NCBI GenBank assembly: GCA_963677445.2
Contig: CAXXGF010000030.1
Coordinates: forward strand, 1 to 64,000
DNA: 64,000 nt
Direction: 5' to 3'
DNA from: G963677445 sp963677445
GTDB lineage: Bacteria; Bacteroidota; Ignavibacteria; Ignavibacteriales; Melioribacteraceae
Made by a program: the position numbers and the translations under genes
Shown: in pieces, positions 35,474-44,824 of the stretch
Position numbering within the stretch: the stretch's first letter is position 1
How the letters are laid out: the number at the start of each line of letters is the position of its first letter
Notes under the pieces: model-generated
Seen by the model: only the letters and a program-made list of their open reading frames with translations
Databases searched by the model: none
What the model was told of the DNA's origin: nothing

Positions 35474-35900
35474 TCATACTAATCTGTTTACCAAACCCCC
35501 CTGTTGGGCTAAACCTGAATTTTGCATACTTGACAACATATCTTCAAGCTCATCCTGTGATAAATCGCCCGATTGCTGTTGTTCGAGCAGATCGGAAATC
35601 ATTTGTGCTTCAGGTCCCATGCCGGGTCCCTGTCCGGGTGGTGGTCCATTCGGCTTTTCAGGCGGTTTAAAACCTGCTTCATTCATAATCTGTCCGAACT
35701 CCTTACCCGGTGTAATACCGGCTTATTTGATTTCTGTCATCATTGATTCCCTGTCATCCGAACTTAAATTTTCCGGATCATACTGTGAAATGATATCCTG
35801 AAGCTGACCGGTTTGGTCCTCACTCATTAGTTCGGAATTCATTTTTCCGGGAGGCGGATATGGAAGCCGTCCTTCATATTTGTCCTATACTTCCAGTCAT
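35474..35900 (-). pseudogene. Small EF-hand-like/low-complexity protein gene, broken by a stop and a frameshift
   Basis: A reconstructed protein of about 140 residues from ATG 35900 (MTGSIG, with GAGGAG ribosome site upstream). It shifts frame once near 35880, then reads GRLPYPPPGKMNSELMSEDQTG, then ISQYDPENLSSDDRESMMTEIK. A TAA interrupts it there (near 35724) and the same frame continues as AGITPGKEFGQIMNEAGFKPPEKP, then a Gly/Pro run and a Gln/Asp-rich tail. The YDPxNLSSDD...AGI pattern resembles small uncharacterised proteins of related bacteria. A single G-to-T change (GAA to TAA) would explain the stop. It has its own terminator; function unknown. Confidence 0.65.
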
Positions 35901-36012
35901 GAAATTTCTCCTCAATTAGTTATCAGAATTAAATGCGCCAGGCGTTTTTCTGATATTATTATCGCCCCGGGCAGAAATTATATAATTGTAAATTCTGAAC
36001 TTTAAATGGTAA

Positions 36013-36897
36013 TTAACGGACATTTTTCATCTGCCGGTAAACTGCCGGAGTTATAGTAATATACTTTTTGAAGAATTTATTGAAATTCGACGGATCATCA
36101 AAACCAAAATTCATAGCTATCTCTTTCACTGGTTTATTGCCATGCGCCAGTTCCCTTTTTATTTCGAGCGCTACCCTTTCTCCGATTATTTTTTTCGCGG
36201 TTTTTCCCGAAAGAGAAGTCAGAACTCTGTTGAGTTTTTTTGGTGTAATATTTAGCTCTCCCAAATAAAATGTTACTGTTCGATTCTCAATGAACTTGCT
36301 CTCAAGCAGTCTGTAAAAATCATCCAGTATCTGGTAATCACCATTATTTCTTCTTGCCATTTCAACATTATCCCGTATCTTTCTTTCAGCCAGTAATATT
36401 ATTGTTCGCAGCATATTTGAAAGAATATCCGACATTCCATATTTGTATTTATCCTGTTGCTCTTTCTGCATTTTTTTCATCAGAATAAACATCTCGGTAA
36501 ATTCAAGATCACTTAATCTGACAACCCTTTGTTTAATCCCTCTTCGGAATAGACTCAAATTTTCCAAAAAGAATCTCTTCTCAGCCCTGCATGAAAATGC
36601 CTCCTCATCAAAAACCAGTACAAATCCCTGCGGATATTCTATAAATCCAATGTGTTCAACTTCCCCCTTTGACAGCCCGATAAATGATTTTGATTCAAGT
36701 ATATGCTGTTCCCCATCGACGCATAAAACAAGCTTTCCGGAACCGATTATTATCAACTGGTAATAATTCGTTCTGAAGGAATTGCCCCTGAGTTCATAAA
36801 GCTTGCTCGCAACATCCCGCAAATCGAGTATTAATGTTTCCGACACACTTTCAGATAGTTCTTTTTCCTGAAGAAAAGTTTCTCTGTAGTTTTCCAT
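36013..36897 (-). CDS. AraC-family transcriptional regulator
   Basis: A 294-residue regulator with an N-terminal cupin-like sensing domain (about 20-160) and a C-terminal AraC double helix-turn-helix (about 195-294): YLGELNITPKKLNRVLTSLSGKT, then PVKEIAMNFGFDDPSNFNKFFKKY and TPAVYRQ. The second half matches the AraC signature well. It lies 182 bases after the RND efflux operon on the same strand with its own upstream spacer, so it may control that operon, although this is inference. The ligand is unknown. Confidence 0.92.
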   Translation of the reverse strand: MENYRETFLQEKELSESVSETLILDLRDVASKLYELRGNSFRTNYYQLIIIGSGKLVLCVDGEQHILESKSFIGLSKGEVEHIGFIEYPQGFVLVFDEEAFSCRAEKRFFLENLSLFRRGIKQRVVRLSDLEFTEMFILMKKMQKEQQDKYKYGMSDILSNMLRTIILLAERKIRDNVEMARRNNGDYQILDDFYRLLESKFIENRTVTFYLGELNITPKKLNRVLTSLSGKTAKKIIGERVALEIKRELAHGNKPVKEIAMNFGFDDPSNFNKFFKKYITITPAVYRQMKNVR

Positions 36898-37078
36898 TTT
36901 TTCAGTTCTTTATTTGCAAAATCAGACAGTTATTTGATTATAGCGGTTTTAAGTTTTGACGTTTTTTCCCCGCACTTCTTTCATTTGTCCGGTTTAATTT
37001 TTTTTTTGACCTTTTCACTTTAATTTCAATAAAAAGTTTAACAATCACCCGATAAAGAGATAATGGATGAACGAATAA

Positions 37079-38365
37079 TTATTCCAGAATATTTCCTGTA
37101 AGATATATCAGGCTCACTTCTGAAAGTTTCGCCGATATCTTTGAAATAGTAATATTTACCCGGGCCTGGCTGTAATTAACCTGCGCTTCCCTGAATTGTG
37201 TTGATGTTATCTGGCCAAGTTCATAATATTCTTTTGACCTCAGGAAATTTTGCTCAGCGGCTTTAAGACTTGTTTCATTTGTTCGTAAAATATCAAGGTT
37301 ATGGGTGTAGTCCGAAAAATAATTCTTCAGATCAGTCGCGAGCTGAAGTCTTTCATTTTCGAGCTGAAGTTTGCTGTTTTCTATAGCAATCCTTGAGTTT
37401 TGCTCTTTAATGCTTTTTTGGTCTCCGTCAAAAAGGTTAAAACTCAAAGTTAATCCGGCGGAAAAACTGGAATTCGGATCATTCATACTTACGCCAAAAT
37501 CAGCTGCCGATTGGTTATAACCATAAGTGGAGCTTAAGTTCAGTGTCGGATAATAACTCCCTTTCGCTATTTTAAGGTCCAGTTCATTTCTCTTAATATT
37601 GTTTTTAATATAATTATAGGAACTGTTTTCCGAGAGCATTTCTTTCATTATTTCATCAAATTCATATTGCCTGAAAGAGGGAATATCAGGTATTACATCA
37701 AATTTATAATCGGGCTTCATCGCCAGGGCGCGTGTGATATTTCTCTTGCTTTCCAGGTAGCTGTTTCGTGAATCAAGAAAATTAATACTGTCCCTGTTAT
37801 GATCAACTTCAGCGTTCAGAAGATCAAGCCCGGTAGCTTTTCCATATTCCATGTTCAGCTTAACTTTCTCATATCTTTCCCGCGAAATTTCCAACATTTC
37901 GCTGTATACTTTCATATTCTCAAGATTAATGACCGCCGAATAATAGGAGTTGATCAACTGGTAAACTGCAGCTTCCATCTGTTGACGCGCTGTCAGTTCT
38001 CCCCCTTTCACAAGTTCCTTAAGTTTAGCATAGTTATTTATATTGGCCAGACCATCGAACAAAGTATAACTAAGACTGATTCCGGCACTCGTGGCAGTTG
38101 TTTTTTTTGTCATTTCCCCCGTTCCGGTTTTCGTCGTATTATCGGTATAGTTTACCCCTGCAGAAAGATCAAGCCGCGGAATCAGCCCGGCATTCGAAGC
38201 GGAGGCGCTGTTCTTATATCTCTTAACATTATTTTCAGCTATTTGAATATCATAATTATTTTCCAGACATACAGATATCGCTTTTTCCAGAGATAGTATT
38301 TCCTGAGCTGAAACCGTAATTCCACTCAGGAGAAATAAAATAATAATCAAAATTAGTTTTTTCAT
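37079..38365 (-). CDS. TolC-family outer-membrane efflux protein
   Basis: About 428 residues with a signal peptide (KKLILIIILFLLSGITVSAQ) and two repeats of the TolC coiled-coil hairpin and beta-barrel: LSLEKAISVCLENNYDIQIAENNVKR begins repeat one and ENSSYNYIKNNIKRNELDLKIAKGSYYPTLNL repeat two. The start at 38365 places the signal peptide at the N-terminus with a GAGAA ribosome site; an upstream ATG at 38386 overlaps the pump gene end. It is the outer-membrane channel of the RND system and the third gene of that operon. Confidence 0.93.
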   Translation of the reverse strand: MKKLILIIILFLLSGITVSAQEILSLEKAISVCLENNYDIQIAENNVKRYKNSASASNAGLIPRLDLSAGVNYTDNTTKTGTGEMTKKTTATSAGISLSYTLFDGLANINNYAKLKELVKGGELTARQQMEAAVYQLINSYYSAVINLENMKVYSEMLEISRERYEKVKLNMEYGKATGLDLLNAEVDHNRDSINFLDSRNSYLESKRNITRALAMKPDYKFDVIPDIPSFRQYEFDEIMKEMLSENSSYNYIKNNIKRNELDLKIAKGSYYPTLNLSSTYGYNQSAADFGVSMNDPNSSFSAGLTLSFNLFDGDQKSIKEQNSRIAIENSKLQLENERLQLATDLKNYFSDYTHNLDILRTNETSLKAAEQNFLRSKEYYELGQITSTQFREAQVNYSQARVNITISKISAKLSEVSLIYLTGNILE

Positions 38366-38389
38366 CTTTTTCTCAATATTTATCATTTT

Positions 38390-41300
38390 TTATTCAATAA
38401 CCGCGTTTAATTCAATGACAGCCTGCTCAACTTCCCGCGGATCAGGTCTTACCCCGGTAATCCGGTAACGGATATAAACCTTAAGATTATTGGTCGCGAT
38501 CATCAGTGTCGGAAGAATAGTCAGGGTCAAAAATGTTGAAACAATCAGTCCGTAAGCAAGGCTTATCGCCATTGGGACAACCATCTCGGCATGTGTATTG
38601 CCCGAGAATATCAGAGGCATCAGGCCGGCGATTGTGGTAAGCGAAGTAAGTACAATCGGGCGAAAACGGGAAACAGTCGCTTCAATTACTGCCGCGGCAT
38701 AATTCTTCCCTTCTCTCAGCAGATCATTCACCCGGCTGATCAGCACTATCGCGTCATTGATCATAACTCCCATCAAAGCAATCAGGCCAAAATATGAAGG
38801 CATATCAATCGCGTAACTATGTATCGCGTGTCCCCACCCTATTCCTATCAATCCGAATGGGATGAGAGCGAAAACAAGCGTTGTCTGTAAGAAGGAACGG
38901 AAAGTAAATGTAATAATCACCAACAGCAGGATCAGGATCATCGGAATAACTTCCAGAAATGAACCGAGCGCTTTTTCCATTTCTCTCGAATGCCCGCCAT
39001 GAATTTCCTTAATTCCCGGGTATTTACTCTTTAATGCCGGAAGAATATTATTATTTATCTCTTCCTTTATCTCACTCAGATTCACATCCTGATTAAGCAG
39101 ATCGGCCTCTATTCTTACAGCTCTTTTACCGTTATAATGGTTAATTGATGTCAGATTTCGTTCATACTTCATGTTAGCGATTTCCCGCAGAGGGTAAGCG
39201 CTCTGATCACCTGTTCTGATACGCATATTTTCAAGTTTGCCTATTGATGAACGATCCGATTTATCATATCTGACCCAAACCTTAACAAGATCAAGTCCCC
39301 GGTTAATACGCTGAATTTCAAGCCCGAAGAATCCATACCTTACCTGGTTCATAACATCCTGCAAAGTAAGACCTAAAGGATAAGCCTTTTCTTTGAGCGT
39401 TATCTCAATTTCTCTCATACCGGTCTCATAATCATCAACAACATTTTTCAAACCCGTCAGTTTATTCAGTTCAGCTTTCAGTTCCGTTCTGGCCGAATCC
39501 AGTTCCTCCAGATCAAGACTCTGAAGAGAAACAGACACCGGTTTTCCAAAATGGGACTCCTGCACAAAATTGAGCCTTTCGGCATCTTTAATCGTACCGG
39601 CATTTTTTCTGACAGCATTGGAAAAATCACCTGAACGCATATTTCTCTGTTCACCTTCAAGCAGAAAAACTCTCAGCATCCCGGCATTCGACGCGGTCTG
39701 GTTTACCTGTACACTCTTTACTATTTTCAGCGAATCATTTCTCTTCGCGTTTAATTCATCCGCTGTTTTCCAGACAGCATCCTCAAGCCGGAGAAGATGA
39801 TTAAATGTCACTGATTCAGGTGTGCCCGAAGGCATTTCAAGTGATATCTGGACAAAATCTCTGCTTCTGACCGATGAGTCCCCGCTCTTTATAATACCTC
39901 CGTAAAAGGCGCCATATGTAATTATCAGCGCGGAAACAGGCAGAAGCAATGTGAGAAATTTATGATTTAACGACCACCTGAGCATTGGCTGAAAATATTT
40001 TTCCCTGATATTTACCAGCCAGTTATTTGCCGCGGTCTCAAATTTTGTTTTTTTCACATTTTTGTCCAGCGCTTTTGAATGCGCGACATGCGCGGGAAGT
40101 ATAAAAGCCCCTTCAATAAGAGAAAACAGAAGCGCGGCGATAACGACAAAAGCCATCTCAACCATAAACTGTCCGAAAACTCCCTCAATGAAAAAGAAAG
40201 CCAGAAAAGCCGCTACCGTTGTGAGCACCGCTGAAAATACAGCGGGTAAAACTTCCATTGCCCCGTCAACAGCCGCCTGCAGCCTCGATTTTCCCTCTTC
40301 ATAATGACGGTATATATTTTCACTGATTACTATCCCGTCATCCACCAGTATGCCAATTACGAGAATCATTCCGAAAAGTGACATTTTATTCAGAGTAAGT
40401 CCGTAAAAATTTGCCACGAGAAACATTCCAAGAAAAGAAAGAGGAATACTCGCCGCGACCCAAAAAGATAACCGGTAATTCAGGAACAATGATAAAAAGA
40501 GAAGAACAAGAAAAAATCCCATTATGCCATTATTGAGCAGTATGCTCTGCATGGAATCAATTTCTACCGAAAGATCATAATTTATCTGAGCCCTGACAAC
40601 TTCATGTCCGGCATTAAATTCTTCAACATACTTTTTAATTTCATTGGAAATATGAATTATATCTTCCCTGGTGGTGTGTCTGACAATAATTGATATGGAA
40701 GGTTTACCATTCAGCAAAGTCTTATTAGGAGTTTCCTCCCATTTGTCCTGAATGGAGGCAACATCACTCAGTCTCACGACAGCTCCGTCGGCGGAAGAAC
40801 GAAGAACAATATTCCGCATATCCTCGGCGTAATATTTTTTCTGTTTTGTTCGGATAAAAAGTTCTTCACTTTCCCCTCTTATTGTTCCACCGGTCAGATC
40901 AATATTGGCCCCTTTTACCGCGTTATATGCCTCCTGGAATGTCATATTATAAGCCAGAAGATCTTTTTCCCTGAAACTTATCTCTATTTCTTCATCAGGA
41001 AAACCGGCAAGTTCAACTTTGGAAATTCCTTCAATGCCTCTCAGATTATCCTCAATTTCGCGCGCGTATTCTTTCAGTTCGCGAAGATCAACATCACCGT
41101 TTATAGCGAAAAAAACCGCCGGCGCGAGGAATTCCACCTTCTTTACGTTGGCAGGCTCCATTCCTGCCGGAAACGAACTTATCCCATCAACCGCGTTCTT
41201 AACATCCTGAAGCACAACATCCGCGTCTTCCCCCGCATCCAGTGAAATATTCACTAAACCCGAATTTTCGAATGATTGTGAAGTAATCTCATCAATTCCG

Positions 41301-41527
41301 CTTATTCCTTTCAGGTTATCCTCAATTTTCAGAATAATTCCCTGTTCTATCTCTTCCGGTGACGCCCCCGGGTAGGATGCCGTTACCATAATCCGTCCGG
41401 GATCAACCTGCGGCACAAGTGTGGAATTGAGGCTTTGCAAACCAAGGATTCCCATCGATATAATCATGATAATTAAAATGTTGGCCGCTACCGGATATTT
41501 AATAAAATAACTGATCAATCTTTTCAT
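38390..41527 (-). CDS. RND efflux pump permease (AcrB/MexB-type)
   Basis: A 1045-residue inner-membrane proton-driven exporter with 12 transmembrane helices and two large periplasmic loops. Helix 1 begins ISYFIKYPVAANILIIMI; the TM4 proton-relay acids are in GILVDDGIVISENI near residue 400. In TM10 the segment GVMINDAIVLISR lacks the lysine found in AcrB, as in many relatives of this HAE/HME-type branch. TM11-12 carry RFRPIVLTSLTTIAGLMPLI. It is 19 bases downstream of the adaptor gene and 3 bases before the TolC gene frame, forming a complete tripartite system. Confidence 0.95.
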   Translation of the reverse strand: MKRLISYFIKYPVAANILIIMIISMGILGLQSLNSTLVPQVDPGRIMVTASYPGASPEEIEQGIILKIEDNLKGISGIDEITSQSFENSGLVNISLDAGEDADVVLQDVKNAVDGISSFPAGMEPANVKKVEFLAPAVFFAINGDVDLRELKEYAREIEDNLRGIEGISKVELAGFPDEEIEISFREKDLLAYNMTFQEAYNAVKGANIDLTGGTIRGESEELFIRTKQKKYYAEDMRNIVLRSSADGAVVRLSDVASIQDKWEETPNKTLLNGKPSISIIVRHTTREDIIHISNEIKKYVEEFNAGHEVVRAQINYDLSVEIDSMQSILLNNGIMGFFLVLLFLSLFLNYRLSFWVAASIPLSFLGMFLVANFYGLTLNKMSLFGMILVIGILVDDGIVISENIYRHYEEGKSRLQAAVDGAMEVLPAVFSAVLTTVAAFLAFFFIEGVFGQFMVEMAFVVIAALLFSLIEGAFILPAHVAHSKALDKNVKKTKFETAANNWLVNIREKYFQPMLRWSLNHKFLTLLLPVSALIITYGAFYGGIIKSGDSSVRSRDFVQISLEMPSGTPESVTFNHLLRLEDAVWKTADELNAKRNDSLKIVKSVQVNQTASNAGMLRVFLLEGEQRNMRSGDFSNAVRKNAGTIKDAERLNFVQESHFGKPVSVSLQSLDLEELDSARTELKAELNKLTGLKNVVDDYETGMREIEITLKEKAYPLGLTLQDVMNQVRYGFFGLEIQRINRGLDLVKVWVRYDKSDRSSIGKLENMRIRTGDQSAYPLREIANMKYERNLTSINHYNGKRAVRIEADLLNQDVNLSEIKEEINNNILPALKSKYPGIKEIHGGHSREMEKALGSFLEVIPMILILLLVIITFTFRSFLQTTLVFALIPFGLIGIGWGHAIHSYAIDMPSYFGLIALMGVMINDAIVLISRVNDLLREGKNYAAAVIEATVSRFRPIVLTSLTTIAGLMPLIFSGNTHAEMVVPMAISLAYGLIVSTFLTLTILPTLMIATNNLKVYIRYRITGVRPDPREVEQAVIELNAVIE

Positions 41528-41546
41528 GTTTTATAACTGTCTGTAA

Positions 41547-42659
41547 TTAATATTTAACTTTAATCCCTTCAGAAATACCTTTGGTATTTGCTGAAATCAG
41601 AACACCATCAGATAAACCGCTCGCGATACAAGTTTCTTCTTTTGTCTGTATAATATTTATCCTGCTTTTTTTAACTGAGCTGTCTTTTATTACGTAAACC
41701 TGGTTTTCGTTTATTATCGTTTTTCTTGGTATTTCAAATGCTTTAAAACTCTCATGCGTAAGTATTTTACCTGTAAGGAACAGCCCTTCTCTAAGGTTCT
41801 CCCCTCTGACCGTAATATATGCCATTACAGTCTGGGTATGACTGTTCACTACATCACTTATTCTTGTAACTTTTCCTTCCCAGGTATGGCTGCCCGCGGC
41901 ATCCTGTAGAAGGGCTTTATCACCGGTCCTGACAAAATCAATTTCCGGGAGCTTTACTTCAACTTCAACATCATAAACCGAAGGATTAAAATACTCACCA
42001 ACCTTCTGCCCGCTTCTTACTAACGTTCCCGGTTTAATGGCGCTCAGTGAAACAACTCCGTCAAAAGGCGCCACAATCGTATATTTTGCCTGCCGGGTTT
42101 CCAGACTTTTAATAATGTAATATATCTGGTAGATATTCTGACCCGCGATAAAGTATTTTTCCTTTTTTATCGCCGGTTCAGGAAGCGATTTTGTGGTTTC
42201 CTCTATCTTAAATTCATCGAGATATGTTTTCCATCTCTCGTAGCTTTCAGGATAATCATATTTAAGGTCAGGCAGTATTCCTGTTATCAGATTTAACAAC
42301 GAGCTTCTTTGTGAAACAAGACTCATATAGTTTTCATCAGAGTTAATCTTTAAGAGAGTTTCTCCCTTTTTATAAAAAACTCCTTCAAGAAAACTTTTGC
42401 CGGTGTTTTCCAGAATTCCGCTGACTTCTGTGTATATTTCTATCTTTTCCTTCCCGCTCGTTTTTCCCAATACTTCCACTTGCGCGTTTAGAGGATGATT
42501 TTTTATGGCAATAGTTGAGATTAATAATGTATTATCCTGCCCGGCTTTTCTGGTCGGAGCTTCTTTCATGCTTATAAAAAAAGCGGTAAGAGCTATCGTG
42601 GATAAAACTATTATTGCTGTTAATCCCCATCCAAGTTTCTTTTTTGCTTTAGCTGTCAT
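41547..42659 (-). CDS. RND efflux periplasmic adaptor (HlyD/MFP family)
   Basis: About 370 residues. An N-terminal membrane anchor (KKLGWGLTAIIVLSTIALTAFFI) is followed by a split lipoyl domain (AQVEVLGKTSGKEKIEIYTEVSGIL, later YTIVAPFDGVVSLSAIKPGTLV), an alpha-helical hairpin between them and a beta-barrel region. The reading frame extends to 42776, but the ATG at 42659 puts the anchor at the N-terminus and is preferred. It links the pump to TolC and is the first gene of the operon, divergent from the LytS/LytTR genes. Confidence 0.9.
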   Translation of the reverse strand: MTAKAKKKLGWGLTAIIVLSTIALTAFFISMKEAPTRKAGQDNTLLISTIAIKNHPLNAQVEVLGKTSGKEKIEIYTEVSGILENTGKSFLEGVFYKKGETLLKINSDENYMSLVSQRSSLLNLITGILPDLKYDYPESYERWKTYLDEFKIEETTKSLPEPAIKKEKYFIAGQNIYQIYYIIKSLETRQAKYTIVAPFDGVVSLSAIKPGTLVRSGQKVGEYFNPSVYDVEVEVKLPEIDFVRTGDKALLQDAAGSHTWEGKVTRISDVVNSHTQTVMAYITVRGENLREGLFLTGKILTHESFKAFEIPRKTIINENQVYVIKDSSVKKSRINIIQTKEETCIASGLSDGVLISANTKGISEGIKVKY

Positions 42660-42918
42660 TTTTTTCCGGTTTAATTTATTATTCGCCGTAAAAGTAAACA
42701 GGTTGCCGGCTATTCCGAAATTATTTCGATATACAACCCGGACCATCGATAAACGGTAATAATGCGATGAATTCATTAAAATTAGCGGTCATCGTTGATG
42801 GAGGCTGTTTATGTGCAGTTATATGCTGTTTATCGAAAAAAATTGGAAAGTTCAGTCAATTGAGGTTTTATTTGCCGGAAATAACTAACTTTGAATTTCA
42901 ATCAAAATTTGATAAATA

Positions 42919-43980
42919 ATGGAAAAACAGAAATTTATTCCGAAGATTTTCAGCAACCGGCTATTTCAGCATATCGCGTTCTGGTTATTCTTTTTGTTTC
43001 TGGAGTCGCTTCATATATACGATCTTTTCGATAATTACGGTATTCTCATCGCCGTCGGGCTGGCGGCGGGAAGATTGTCCGCGCCCCTTATTATAACTTA
43101 TCTCAATTTAATGATCTATATTCCCCGCATTCTGGAAAAGAAAAATACGCTATTATACCTTGTTGTCCTTATTATTACACTGGTAACTGTTTCGTATAGT
43201 ATTTTTTATCTGCATGAAACATTTTTATCCGCTGAAATATTAAATTTTCCAAAACATGAGGGACCTCCCAAATTCGCCGCGGGTATTTTCGGTCTCGCTC
43301 TTTTACTCACAATTCTCTCTGCCCTGATTCACTTCACTAAAAGCTGGATCAAATTGAAAGACATTGAAATTACTCTGAAAGAGGAAAACCGGCAGAGGCT
43401 TGAAGCTGAATTAAAAACTCTGAAGGCACAAATAAATCCTCATTTCCTTTTTAATTCGCTTAATAATATCTACTCGCTCAGCCTGGATAAATCGGACCTT
43501 GCTCCAAAGATGATTCTCCGTCTCTCTGATCTGATGAGTTATATTATTTATGAAGCGAGGGATGAAAAAATTTCCATGAAGAAGGAGCTCGAATTTATTA
43601 AAAATCATGTGGAGCTTGAGGGTCTGAGAGTCCAGAATAAAGTGGAAATAAACTTTTATGCTGATGATTCGCTTGAAAGATATAACATCGCTCCGTTATT
43701 ATTCACCCCCTTTATCGAGAACACATTTAAGTATGTTGCCAGATCCCCCGACATAAATCCCTATATAAATATAGAAATAAATGATACAGATGAAGGGATT
43801 TACTTTTTTATTGAAAATTCAAGCGAATCGGAGTTGAAACCCGTGGATAATAAGAAAAATGGGATTGGAATAAAAAATGTGCAAAAACGCCTTGAATTGA
43901 TTTACCCCGGAAAACATGATCTGCAAATTGAAAATAAAGAGAATTATTTTAGAGTAAATCTGAGAATAAAATTGTTATGA
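42919..43980 (+). CDS. LytS/YehU-type sensor histidine kinase
   Basis: A 353-residue membrane sensor kinase. Four transmembrane helices fill residues 15-135, followed by a short coiled coil and the His_kinase domain with the phospho-acceptor region LKAQINPHFLFNSLNNIYSL. The ATPase half has the N box IAPLLFTPFIENTFKYV and a G box KKNGIGIKNVQKRL. This kinase class pairs with LytTR regulators. Its stop overlaps the regulator start (ATGA). It is divergent from the RND efflux operon, with 259 bases between the two starts. Confidence 0.94.
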   Translation: MEKQKFIPKIFSNRLFQHIAFWLFFLFLESLHIYDLFDNYGILIAVGLAAGRLSAPLIITYLNLMIYIPRILEKKNTLLYLVVLIITLVTVSYSIFYLHETFLSAEILNFPKHEGPPKFAAGIFGLALLLTILSALIHFTKSWIKLKDIEITLKEENRQRLEAELKTLKAQINPHFLFNSLNNIYSLSLDKSDLAPKMILRLSDLMSYIIYEARDEKISMKKELEFIKNHVELEGLRVQNKVEINFYADDSLERYNIAPLLFTPFIENTFKYVARSPDINPYINIEINDTDEGIYFFIENSSESELKPVDNKKNGIGIKNVQKRLELIYPGKHDLQIENKENYFRVNLRIKLL

Positions 43981-44714
43981 AACTGAAATGCCTGATAGTG
44001 GATGATGAAGAGCTGGCTCAAAGGGTTGTTGAGAAATATATCGCTGATATAGAAGAACTTGAAGTTGTAAAAAAATGCGGCAGCGCTATGGAAGCGGGAA
44101 CGGCATTGAGATACCAGAATATAGATTTGATTTTTCTAGATATCAATATGCCAAAAATCAGCGGCCTCAGTTTTCTCCAAAGCCTTAAAAATCCCCCGAT
44201 GGTCATAATTACTACTGCCTATAGGGAATACGCCCTTGAAGGATTTGAACTTGATGTAATCGATTATCTGAAAAAGCCCTTCTCTTTTGAGCGTTTTTAT
44301 TCCGCGGTCAATAAAGCAATATCAAAGTTCCAGTTGATGGAAAATTCACATGGAAAATACCTGCTCCAGCCTGAAATCCGTCAGCAGATAGATGAATCAT
44401 TCATCTTCATCAAAACAGATAAAGTAACCTGGAAGGTTGATTACAAAGAAATTCTTTATATTGAATCAGAGGGAGATTATGTAAAGATCATTACCGCCGA
44501 AAAGGTTTTAATCGCGCACCAGAGCCTGAAACAGCTTGAGACTATTCTTCCCGAAAGATATTTCCCGCGGGTGCATAAATCATTTATTGTCGCTGTTAGT
44601 AAAATAAGCAGTATTGAGGGAAATATGATTAAGATCGGAAAAACAGTGATACCCCTCGGCAGAAATTACAGAACCTTATTTTTGAAACTGATCGACGGTT
44701 TTTCGGGAAATTAA
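43977..44714 (+). CDS. LytTR-family response regulator
   Basis: A 245-residue regulator: a receiver domain (1-120) with the acidic pocket VDDEE at the N-terminus, phospho-acceptor D55 in LIFLDINMP, and the conserved lysine in YLKKPF; then a LytTR DNA-binding domain (about 140-245) with IKTDKVTWKVDYKEILYIES, GDYVKI and RVHKSFIVAVSKI. It is translationally coupled to the sensor kinase. The divergent efflux operon and the envelope genes nearby are plausible targets, but no binding site was identified. Confidence 0.95.
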   Translation: MKLKCLIVDDEELAQRVVEKYIADIEELEVVKKCGSAMEAGTALRYQNIDLIFLDINMPKISGLSFLQSLKNPPMVIITTAYREYALEGFELDVIDYLKKPFSFERFYSAVNKAISKFQLMENSHGKYLLQPEIRQQIDESFIFIKTDKVTWKVDYKEILYIESEGDYVKIITAEKVLIAHQSLKQLETILPERYFPRVHKSFIVAVSKISSIEGNMIKIGKTVIPLGRNYRTLFLKLIDGFSGN

Positions 44715-44738
44715 AAACAGTCCCTGAAAAATAATGCA

Positions 44739-44779
44739 GGACAGCCTTTCCGGTTTACCGACCTGAAGAGTGGCTGTCC
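44739..44779 (+). terminator. Hairpin after LytTR gene
   Basis: GGACAGCC at 44739-44746 pairs perfectly with GGCTGTCC at 44772-44779 across a 25-base loop. It lies between two convergent genes. There is no long T run, so it may act weakly in both directions. Confidence 0.5.
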
Positions 44780-44824
44780 CTAAATTAATTACATCAGATG
44801 TCATCTTTTTACGCGATTACCGCA

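Noticed and set aside
35690..35710. GAACTCCTTACC as another element terminus
   Set aside because: It lies in the coding frame of the small gene, with no matching partner end or subterminal repeat.
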